Program-made: the position numbers and the translations under genes
Part shown: positions 1-5,318 of the stretch, piece after piece
Layout of the letters: each line of letters begins with the position of its first letter
Position numbering within the stretch: position 1 is the first letter of the stretch
NCBI GenBank assembly: GCA_943326025.2
Contig: CALPRR020000170.1
Coordinates: forward strand, 1 to 5,318
Source of the DNA: Candidatus Kuenenia stuttgartensis
Lineage (GTDB): Bacteria; Bacteroidota; Bacteroidia; Flavobacteriales_D; Crocinitomicaceae
Direction: 5' to 3'
DNA length: 5,318 nt
Notes under the pieces: model-generated
What the model was told of the DNA's origin: nothing
The model's database searches: none
Seen by the model: the letters and a program-made list of their open reading frames with translations, nothing else

Positions 1-1286
1 AATGCACCATCAACAACTCTATGGTCATAAGAATGAGACAAGAACATTTTTTGACGTATTCCGATAAAATCACCTTCTGGAGTTTCAATTACTGCTGGTA
101 CCTTTCTAATAGCACCTAAAGCTAAAATTGCAACTTGTGGTTGATTTATAATTGGTGTACCCATAACATTTCCAAATGTACCAACATTCGTAACTGTATA
201 TGTTCCACCTTGAATATCTTCAGGTTTTAATTTGTTGTTTCGAGCATTATTAGCTAATTCATTAACTTGCTTCGTTAAACCAACTAAATTTAAACGATCA
301 GCATTTTTAATAACTGGTACAATTAAATTCCCTGAAGGTAAAGCTGCTGCCATACCGATATTTATTTCTTTTCTCACAATAATATTTGTCCCACTAACAG
401 AAACATTAACCATTGGAAAATCTTTAATTGCTTTAGCAATAGCTTCAATGAAAATTGGAGTAAATGTAATATTCTCTCCTTCTCTCTTCATGAATTCGTT
501 TTTCACTTTATTTCTCCATTTAACGATGTTTGTAACATCTGCCTCAACATAAGAAGTAACGTGAGGAGAAACGTGTGTAGACATCACCATATGCTCAGCA
601 ATAATCTTACGCATACGATCCATCTCAACGATTTCATCACCAGGTAAAGGAAAAACTACTGGCTCTTTGATACTTGCTAAGAAACCATTTGATACAGGAG
701 CAGCAGGTGCTACTGGTTTAGCTACTGGAGCAATAACTTCAGCTTTTACAACTGGAGCAGCAACAACATTACCTCTATTATCAACAAGATTTAATATATC
801 TTTTTTAGTAACTCTTCCTGCTTGTCCAGAACCTTCTAAAGATTCTAATTCAGTAATTGAAATCCCTTCTTTTTCAGCAATACTTCTAACCAATGGAGAA
901 TAAAATTTACCTGAAGGTCCAGTTTTTGAAATTGCCTCACCTGCAGCAACAGCAACCGCTTCATCAATAGATTTAGTGATTTCTGCTACCGAAACCGAAG
1001 GAGCAGAAACTTCTTTAGCTGGTTCTTCAGAAACGGCACCTTCACCATCTGTTGAAATAATAGCAATTACATCTCCTACTTGAGCAACTTGGTCTTTTGT
1101 AAAAAGTTGTTTGATTAAAACACCTGCAGCTTCTGAAGGTAGTTCGTTATCTACTTTATCAGTCGCAACTTCTACTAAAGGTTCATCTAAATTTACAGTA
1201 TCACCTATGTTTTTCAACCAGTTTGTAATTGTAGCTTCTGTAACGCTTTCTCCCATTTTAGGAAGTCTAATTTCAATTTGTGCCAT
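1..1286 (-). CDS. Dihydrolipoamide acyltransferase (E2) of a 2-oxo acid dehydrogenase complex, C-terminus cut by window edge
   Basis: This is the E2 core subunit that passes acyl groups from E1 to CoA through a swinging lipoyl arm. There are 428 residues in view, starting MAQIEIRLPKMGESV. Residues 1 to about 77 form one lipoyl domain, with lipoyl-lysine K44 in VATDKVDNE. An acidic, Ala-rich linker follows. A peripheral-subunit binding domain (about 129-166) contains SPLVRSIAEKEGI and GSGQAGRVTKKD. A second Ala/Pro/Val linker (about 172-200) leads to the acyltransferase domain from about 213, with GTFG at 369-372 and SYDHRVVDGA near the edge, where H422 is the catalytic histidine. About 25-30 residues are probably missing, as expected for the family. 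Substrate is not certain: a single lipoyl domain and general resemblance to Bacteroidota sequences suggest the branched-chain keto acid complex, but pyruvate is possible. The ATG at 1284-1286 is chosen because the lipoyl domain begins there. The gene appears to have its own promoter. Confidence 0.93.
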   Translation of the reverse strand, partial: MAQIEIRLPKMGESVTEATITNWLKNIGDTVNLDEPLVEVATDKVDNELPSEAAGVLIKQLFTKDQVAQVGDVIAIISTDGEGAVSEEPAKEVSAPSVSVAEITKSIDEAVAVAAGEAISKTGPSGKFYSPLVRSIAEKEGISITELESLEGSGQAGRVTKKDILNLVDNRGNVVAAPVVKAEVIAPVAKPVAPAAPVSNGFLASIKEPVVFPLPGDEIVEMDRMRKIIAEHMVMSTHVSPHVTSYVEADVTNIVKWRNKVKNEFMKREGENITFTPIFIEAIAKAIKDFPMVNVSVSGTNIIVRKEINIGMAAALPSGNLIVPVIKNADRLNLVGLTKQVNELANNARNNKLKPEDIQGGTYTVTNVGTFGNVMGTPIINQPQVAILALGAIRKVPAVIETPEGDFIGIRQKMFLSHSYDHRVVDGA

Positions 1287-1318
1287 ATTCGAAATGGTAT
1301 TTCAATTATTTTCGTTTG

Positions 1319-1348
1319 CAAAAATAAGGTAAAAATCCTTTAAAACAA
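1319..1348 (-). promoter_or_regulatory. Bacteroidota-type promoter for the E2 gene
   Basis: On the minus strand, TATTTTTG (1326 to 1319) matches the Bacteroidota -7 element TAnnTTTG exactly. A TTG (1348 to 1346) lies 19 bp upstream of it, the usual spacing to the -33 element. Transcription would begin near 1312, leaving a leader of roughly 25 bases before the ATG at 1286. No Shine-Dalgarno sequence is seen in that leader, which is normal for the phylum. Both elements and the distance to the gene agree, so this is the best promoter in the window; it is still a prediction from the consensus. Confidence 0.6.
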
Positions 1349-1361
1349 TACTAATTTTGAA

Positions 1362-1430
1362 TTTTAGAAATAACATGAATAGAATTTTTCATTTTAGAAA
1401 TTAGACGTTTAGAAATTAGACAATTAGAAT
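1362..1430. repeat. Degenerate 15-bp tandem repeat array
   Basis: TTTAGAAATTAGAC occurs at 1393-1406 and again at 1408-1421, a perfect 14-bp match with a 15-bp period. Read on the minus strand, the block 1376-1362 (ATGTTATTTCTAAAA) matches the unit GTCTAATTTCTAAAA at 12 of 15 positions and lies exactly two periods away from the nearest clean copy. The block between them matches only about half. A partial unit, AATTAGAAT, follows at 1422-1430. The array lies between the glycosyltransferase stop and the E2 promoter. Its function is unknown; it may be a slipped-strand repeat or a family of intergenic repeats. Confidence 0.6.
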
Positions 1431-1434
1431 AAAC

Positions 1435-1450
1435 TTTTCAAAATTGAAAA
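1435..1450 (-). terminator. Weak AT-rich hairpin after the glycosyltransferase gene
   Basis: TTTTCAA (1435-1441) and TTGAAAA (1444-1450) are perfect inverted repeats, so the transcript could form a stem of six or seven pairs. It begins 5 bases past the stop codon of the glycosyltransferase fusion, read on the minus strand, and is followed by GTTTATTCTAATT. Position suits a terminator, but the stem has only one G-C pair and there is no continuous U tract, so termination would be weak at best. Confidence 0.3.
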
Positions 1451-1454
1451 TGTA

Positions 1455-3413
1455 TTATTTACGACCTAACTTTCTCCATGCATTTTTTAAAATACTTAGA
1501 TCTTTTTGGATGGAATAATCTCTTGCATAAATTAAATTTAATTTGTCTGAAGCCAAACTGTTTTGTTCGCTTTTATCTGATGGAAAAAGAATTCCAGACT
1601 TGATTTTAGGTAGTTGATAATCATTCGAATCTTGATTGAATTGGTAACCAACGATTGTCTTTTTTCCCAGTAAAACAAAAAGAATATTCTTGAAAAAAGT
1701 AGCCTTATTTTTAAACCTAATCAATAAAATAGGACTAATCAATAAAATTAAAAAAGCCGAAACAATATCAAAAGTCCTTTTATTTCGAATATTCGATTTA
1801 GTTGTGATTGAATTAATATTTAAAACATAAAGATCTCCAGCGGTATCAATTGAATTACTTCCTATTAGATATAAACTATCAGGTTGTGCAATTTTAAAAT
1901 CCAAATCTAAAGCACTCATTTTTGTCATCCAATATATAATGGATTGTGCTGTATTATCTTTCGCACAAAAAATAACCTCATCTACTTTATGAATATACGC
2001 AACTTGATCTAATTGATTCAAAGAACCGATAAAGAAACTGTTACTTTTATTTTCATCTGAAGAAACATATTGAATACTTTCTATTTTTGAATTTGTTAAC
2101 TTAATAATATCCGACACACGATTTGATTCCTCTTGAGAACCTACAACAACAAATTTTTTATTTTTATTTGTAAATAATCCAAAACGACTACCTACTGCAA
2201 AATGTAAATAAATCCTAGAAATTAAATAATAAATCGTTACCCAAACTGAACCTAGTAAAATATAAAGTCTTGAAAACTGAAATAGCTTAGGTAATAATGC
2301 ATAAATCACTAAAATGATTAATGTGCCAATCAAAGGGGCTTTAATATATTTGGTCAATTTAATCGGAGAATCATAACCACCAACAAATAACACGCTCAAC
2401 ATCCAAACACATAGATATGCAGGTATTGAATAATTTATAATCGTTATTGGAAACTCTATGTTATCCATTTTCCAATAATTGGTCATAGCGAAAAGACCAC
2501 CTAACAGAAATAACACATCAAAAATTGGTAGAGTTATTCTTTTTATAAAACGAACGAGAATGGCTAGAAAAGCCCTAAAATAAATCGCGCAATTGATTAA
2601 AAAAGAAAAGAGTTTTGCATTTTTTTGAGAAAAATGTTTCTCTGCAAAAATGACCATTGCACGATAAAAAACAAACACATAATTCACCGAACTTTTCTTT
2701 GTACTTTCACCTTTGTAGTGAATTATTCTCGTTTCTGGAAAATAATAATTTTTGTATCCTCCTAACTGAATTCTGTAGGACAAATCAATATCTTCTCCGT
2801 ACATGAAAAATGCCTCATCTAATAATCCAACTTTATCTAAAGCTTCTTTTCGCATTAACATAAATGCTCCACTCAAAATATCAATTTCGTTGGTTTCAAA
2901 TTCACTCAAGTTTCCTAAATGATATTGACTGAATTTTTTAGATTTCGGAAAAAGTCGGGCTAAACCGAAAATTTTATAAAAAGCAACCGATGGAGTTGGT
3001 AATCCTCTTTTAGATTCAGGTAAAAAATTCCCTTTTCCATCCAACATACGAACCCCTAAACCACCGGCATCGGGATGTTCATCCATAAATTCGATTACTT
3101 TTTTAAATGTGTCTTCTTCAACTACCGTGTCTGGATTAAGCAACAGAATATATTCACTCGAAGACAATTCAATCGCTTGATTATTTGCTTTAGAAAAGCC
3201 TTTATTATCTTTATTAGCAATTAAATTAACCTCTGGGAATTTCTGAGCAACCATTTCAACTGAACCATCAATCGAATTATTATCAACAACAAACACTTCT
3301 CCTGAAACGTTTTCCAATGCTTTTCTTACCGAGTTTAAACATTGTTCCAAGAAGTATTCTACATTGTAATTGACAATGATGACACTAATTTTATATTTGA
3401 ATGGGTTGCTCAT
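1455..3413 (-). CDS. Family 2 glycosyltransferase fused to a degenerate WbaP-like membrane module
   Basis: Residues 1 to about 260 are a GT-A fold GT2 transferase of the rhamnosyltransferase-like group: ISVIIVNYNVEYFLEQC near the start, VVDNNSIDGS at 42-51, NPD at 93-95 in place of the metal-binding DxD, and FMYGEDIDLSYR from 203, with the likely base at E207/D208. It should move a sugar from a nucleotide donor to a cytoplasmic-face acceptor. Hydrophobic segments follow at about 267-290, 294-311, 328-347, 357-377 and 381-401. A Rossmann-like domain spans about 419-510 (KKFVVVGSQEES, VDEVIFCAK). The tail carries NKRTFDIVSAFLILLISP (544-561), VLLGKKTIVGY (580-590), IKSGIL (604-609) and YARDYSIQKDLSIL (629-642). 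These resemble ordered landmarks of polyprenyl-phosphate sugar transferases, but the catalytic stretch between the first two is absent. The ATG at 3411-3413 immediately precedes the GT-A start. I see no own promoter; co-transcription with ridA upstream is possible. Acceptor and sugar are unknown. Confidence 0.88.
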   Translation of the reverse strand: MSNPFKYKISVIIVNYNVEYFLEQCLNSVRKALENVSGEVFVVDNNSIDGSVEMVAQKFPEVNLIANKDNKGFSKANNQAIELSSSEYILLLNPDTVVEEDTFKKVIEFMDEHPDAGGLGVRMLDGKGNFLPESKRGLPTPSVAFYKIFGLARLFPKSKKFSQYHLGNLSEFETNEIDILSGAFMLMRKEALDKVGLLDEAFFMYGEDIDLSYRIQLGGYKNYYFPETRIIHYKGESTKKSSVNYVFVFYRAMVIFAEKHFSQKNAKLFSFLINCAIYFRAFLAILVRFIKRITLPIFDVLFLLGGLFAMTNYWKMDNIEFPITIINYSIPAYLCVWMLSVLFVGGYDSPIKLTKYIKAPLIGTLIILVIYALLPKLFQFSRLYILLGSVWVTIYYLISRIYLHFAVGSRFGLFTNKNKKFVVVGSQEESNRVSDIIKLTNSKIESIQYVSSDENKSNSFFIGSLNQLDQVAYIHKVDEVIFCAKDNTAQSIIYWMTKMSALDLDFKIAQPDSLYLIGSNSIDTAGDLYVLNINSITTKSNIRNKRTFDIVSAFLILLISPILLIRFKNKATFFKNILFVLLGKKTIVGYQFNQDSNDYQLPKIKSGILFPSDKSEQNSLASDKLNLIYARDYSIQKDLSILKNAWRKLGRK

Positions 3414-3439
3414 ATTTAATTAAGACTGTAAAATTTTAG

Positions 3440-3498
3440 GATTCAAGACTGAAAGACCTTTTTTATCTTATAATCTTGAATCTTTTATTCTTGAGTCT
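3440..3498. repeat. Intergenic direct and inverted repeats between ridA and the glycosyltransferase gene
   Basis: TCTTGAATCT (3474-3483) and TCTTGAGTCT (3489-3498) are direct repeats, 9 of 10 identical and 15 bp apart. The same element appears inverted as GATTCAAGACT at 3440-3450. On the minus-strand transcript the arms 3482-3472 and 3450-3440 can pair for 11 bp with one G-U pair and a 21-base loop. It lies after the ridA stop, yet no U tract follows, so it is not a standard terminator. It may be an mRNA stem that trims or stabilises a ridA-glycosyltransferase transcript, or simply intergenic repeat DNA. Confidence 0.5.
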
Positions 3499-3503
3499 AT
3501 TAT

Positions 3504-3881
3504 CTACTTAACAGCTATACAAGAAATTTCAATTGGAACATCTAATGGTAATTTTGCGACCTGAACCGTTTCTCTTGCTGGTGGAATATTTTTAAAATAA
3601 CTACCGTAAATTTCATTTACAACTGCAAAATCATTTAAATCTTTCAAGAAAATACTACATTTCACAACATTATCTTCATTCATCCCTTCTTCTGCCAACA
3701 AAGCAAAAATATTTTTCAACACTTGATGCGTCGCATTTTGAATTGTATCTACCACTAAAGTTCCATCTACTGGATTTAATGGAATTTGACCACTTACATA
3801 CAATGTGTTATTTGCTAAAATAGCTTGACTATAAGGTCCTATTGGCGCTGGAGCTCCTGAAATTTGAACAGCTTTTTTCAT
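3504..3881 (-). CDS. ridA: RidA family reactive enamine/imine deaminase
   Basis: RidA (YjgF/YER057c/UK114 family) hydrolyses 2-aminoacrylate and related enamines or imines released by PLP enzymes such as threonine dehydratase, and so protects PLP enzymes from damage. It works as a cytosolic trimer with active sites between subunits. The 125-residue length is normal. Family signatures are APAPIGPYSQA near the N-terminus (Y17), YVSGQIPLNP at 28-37, FLKDLNDFAVVNE at 78-90 (N89), PPARETVQVAKLP at 100-112 and EISCIAVK at the end. R103 corresponds to the carboxylate-binding arginine of the E. coli protein (R105) and E118 to its E120, so the enzyme looks active. The ATG at 3879-3881 has an A-rich lead (AAAATAAAAA) and no Shine-Dalgarno site. 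The gene is divergent from the PabA/TrpG gene and lies 90 bp upstream of the glycosyltransferase gene. I found no convincing promoter of its own. Confidence 0.95.
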   Translation of the reverse strand: MKKAVQISGAPAPIGPYSQAILANNTLYVSGQIPLNPVDGTLVVDTIQNATHQVLKNIFALLAEEGMNEDNVVKCSIFLKDLNDFAVVNEIYGSYFKNIPPARETVQVAKLPLDVPIEISCIAVK

Positions 3882-3935
3882 TTTTTTATTTTAATTTGAT
3901 AACTAATTACAGTACAGTATTTCCTGAGTTATAGT

Positions 3936-3943
3936 TAACTTTG
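3936..3943 (+). promoter_or_regulatory. Probable -7 element for the PabA/TrpG gene
   Basis: TAACTTTG matches the Bacteroidota -7 consensus TAnnTTTG exactly and lies 32 bp before the TTG start at 3976. Transcription would begin near 3950, giving a leader of about 25 bases. No TTG is found at the expected -33 distance, so the promoter is half supported. The -7 element overlaps an 8-bp palindrome, AGTTAACT (3933-3940). Confidence 0.45.
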
Positions 3944-3975
3944 TTACAAGTTTAAGAATTTTAAAGCAAATTGCA

Positions 3976-4539
3976 TTGAAAGTATTCATTTTAGATAATT
4001 ATGATTCATTTACATACAACCTTTCTCACTATGTTGAAAGTTTTGATGTAGAAGTATGTGTGAAGCTAAATGATCAATTTGAACTTTCTGAAATTGAAGA
4101 GTTCGATAAAATAATACTTTCTCCTGGCCCTGGATTACCAAAGGAAGCTGGGAAATTAATGGCGGTGATTCAACAATATCATTCAACAAAACCAATTCTT
4201 GGAGTTTGTCTTGGAATGCAAGCTATAGGTGATTTTTTTGGAGAAAAATTAATCAATTTAGAAACTGTGAAACATGGGGTTCAAGAAGAAATACTAATTA
4301 CTTCACCATCACCTATTTTTGAAACTATTGATTCATCTTTACTAGTTGGATTATATCACAGTTGGGCAATTCAACCTTTTGAAAACAATGCGAATATTGA
4401 AATAACTTCAAAATCTGAATTTGGAGTTACAATGTCAATTCAACATAAAAAGCTTCCTGTTTATGGGGTTCAATTCCATCCTGAATCGATTTTGACACCT
4501 GAAGGAAAAAAAATAATTGAAAATTTTATAAAACAATAG
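3976..4539 (+). CDS. pabA: Glutamine amidotransferase, aminodeoxychorismate/anthranilate synthase component II (PabA/TrpG type)
   Basis: This class I glutamine amidotransferase releases ammonia from glutamine for a chorismate-using partner: PabB (4-aminobenzoate, for folate) or TrpE (anthranilate, for tryptophan). The 187 residues are full length. The start MKVFILDNYDSFTYNLSHYV is typical. SPGPG at 49-53 forms the oxyanion region, GVCLGMQAIG at 76-85 carries the nucleophile C78, and GVQFHPESILTP at 164-175 supplies H168 and E170, so the triad is intact. KHG at 99-101 and YHSW at 127-130 are further family motifs. No trp gene or partner subunit is in view, which favours a PabA role, but sequence alone does not separate PabA from TrpG. 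The start is TTG at 3976-3978: no in-frame ATG or GTG start with coding-like sequence lies before it, and a stop occurs at 3925-3927. It converges with the TPR gene across 20 bp. Confidence 0.9.
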   Translation: MKVFILDNYDSFTYNLSHYVESFDVEVCVKLNDQFELSEIEEFDKIILSPGPGLPKEAGKLMAVIQQYHSTKPILGVCLGMQAIGDFFGEKLINLETVKHGVQEEILITSPSPIFETIDSSLLVGLYHSWAIQPFENNANIEITSKSEFGVTMSIQHKKLPVYGVQFHPESILTPEGKKIIENFIKQ

Positions 4540-4559
4540 TTTCTATTAAACTTTGTAAT

Positions 4560-5318
4560 TTATTTTAATACTACATTTTCAAATGAGGTTTTGTCTCTTT
4601 TAGAGGTTAGAAATAATTCAATTAATTTTTCGTCTGATTTTTTTAACTCTTCTATTTTTTTACGACACTCTTCTGATTTACATTTAATTAAGATTTTATC
4701 CAATTTCATTTTTAGAATTGGAGGTAAAAACAACCTGTATTTAGAATCAGTTGAATGAGTTGGACAAGAATCAATTGCTTTGAAAGCATTATCATAGTCT
4801 TTGATATTAAAATAAACAGCGGCTAAATTTAAAATCGACTCATCAAAAGTTGAAGACAATTTAATTACTTCTTTATATTTACTTATTGCATTTTCGTGAT
4901 CACCTAATTTTTCAAAACAACTTCCCCAATTATTCAATACATGTATATTACTTGGATTTAATAAATGAGCTTTACTGAAATAAGTTTTAGCTTTTTCAAA
5001 ATCATTCAATGAAAAATAGGCAACACCTATAAACCAATCTATCGGCATTGAAGTTGCATCAATTTTATAAAAATCATTTTTTGCCATTTCACCATAATAA
5101 ATTACTGATTTCCAATCAGCATGGTAATGAGAATCAAAAAGAGAACGTGTAAATTTCTCACCTTGATATCTTTTAACCGAAATCAAAAGCGAAATAGGAA
5201 CAATAACAATTGTAAAAAATATATAAACATATCGAATCGGCAGACTTTTATCAACGACTTTGTTTTTATTATAATCTACAATAACTAAAGATAACATCAA
5301 CATTAGAAACAATTGATG
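4560..5318 (-). CDS. TPR protein with membrane segments, N-terminus outside window (possible O-antigen ligase-like protein)
   Basis: The frame stays open to the window edge, so 252 C-terminal residues are visible. A hydrophobic stretch lies at visible residues 3-14 (LFLMLMLSLVIV) and a clear membrane helix at about 27-48 (YVYIFFTIVIVPISLLISV). Next comes a weakly TPR-like segment (ADWKSVIYYGEMAK). Three TPRs follow: about 93-123 (GVAYFSLNDFEKAKTYFSKA), 126-156 (GSCFEKLGDHENAISKYKEV) and 160-184 (LAAVYFNIKDYDNAFKAI). The end, rich in Lys and Glu, is probably helical. TPRs bind other proteins or peptides. A hydrophobic multi-pass part ending in a short loop, one more helix and C-terminal TPRs is the layout of Wzy/WaaL-like O-antigen ligases in this phylum, and the glycosyltransferase nearby fits; this remains inference because the diagnostic part is missing. 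A TTG at 5310-5312 is an unlikely start. Confidence 0.75.
   Translation of the reverse strand, partial: HQLFLMLMLSLVIVDYNKNKVVDKSLPIRYVYIFFTIVIVPISLLISVKRYQGEKFTRSLFDSHYHADWKSVIYYGEMAKNDFYKIDATSMPIDWFIGVAYFSLNDFEKAKTYFSKAHLLNPSNIHVLNNWGSCFEKLGDHENAISKYKEVIKLSSTFDESILNLAAVYFNIKDYDNAFKAIDSCPTHSTDSKYRLFLPPILKMKLDKILIKCKSEECRKKIEELKKSDEKLIELFLTSKRDKTSFENVVLK

Noticed and set aside
232..1332. Three plus-strand open frames (232-552, 667-903, 1111-1332)
   Set aside because: They lie antisense to the E2 gene, whose lipoyl, binding and catalytic motifs are unmistakable. Their products are low-complexity mirrors of its codons and match no family I know.
1362..1430. CRISPR array
   Set aside because: Units are only about 15 bp, directly adjacent and degenerate, with no unique spacers and no cas gene nearby.
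3882..3975. Minus-strand promoter for ridA in the divergent gap
   Set aside because: No TAnnTTTG match was found on the minus strand at a sensible distance, so I do not call one although a promoter is expected.
4010..4195. Minus-strand open frame of 61 codons
   Set aside because: It lies inside the PabA/TrpG gene on the opposite strand, and its product has no recognisable motif.
4535..4547. Terminator between the convergent PabA/TrpG and TPR genes
   Set aside because: AATAG-TTT-CTATT gives only a 5-bp AT-rich stem with no U tract. The 20-bp gap holds no better hairpin.
5310..5312. TTG as the real start of the TPR protein
   Set aside because: The frame continues open to the window edge, and a start here would fall inside a hydrophobic stretch with no promoter or upstream context visible. 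An internal position in a longer gene is more likely.
1..5318. Defence system, mobile element, or tRNA/rRNA gene
   Set aside because: No transposase, integrase, nuclease, toxin, terminal inverted repeats or tRNA-like cloverleaf was seen. All long genes are explained by metabolism or glycan assembly.

Overview
The window looks like chromosomal DNA from a member of the Bacteroidota, most likely a Flavobacterium-like Flavobacteriaceae. The support is strong A+T richness, A-rich start regions without Shine-Dalgarno sites, two matches to the Bacteroidota promoter -7 element TAnnTTTG, and protein sequences of flavobacterial character. The assignment is inferred from style and recalled family sequences, not from a search.

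Layout: (1) 1-1286, minus: a 2-oxo acid dehydrogenase E2 acyltransferase, complete at the N-terminus and cut by the window edge just after its catalytic DHRVVDG motif. (2) 1287-1454: an intergenic stretch with a good promoter for the E2 gene, a degenerate array of 15-bp repeats, and a small AT-rich hairpin after the next gene. (3) 1455-3413, minus: a 652-residue fusion of a family 2 glycosyltransferase to what looks like a shrunken, catalytically dead WbaP-type phosphoglycosyltransferase. (4) 3414-3503: a 90-bp gap with direct and inverted repeats. (5) 3504-3881, minus: RidA, the enamine/imine deaminase. (6) 3882-3975: a divergent intergenic region with a plus-strand -7 element. (7) 3976-4539, plus: a glutamine amidotransferase of the PabA/TrpG type that starts with TTG. 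(8) 4560-5318, minus: the C-terminal part of a membrane-anchored TPR protein, possibly an O-antigen ligase-like polymerase, which runs off the right edge.

No single pathway joins all the genes. E2 (keto acid oxidation), RidA (clearing reactive enamines made by PLP enzymes) and PabA/TrpG (folate or tryptophan synthesis) are housekeeping metabolism. The glycosyltransferase fusion, and possibly the TPR protein, point to surface glycan assembly. I see no mobile element, CRISPR array, RNA gene or defence system. The most unusual item is the architecture of the glycosyltransferase fusion, whose C-terminal half keeps the landmarks of a polyprenyl-phosphate sugar transferase but lacks the stretch that normally carries the active site.
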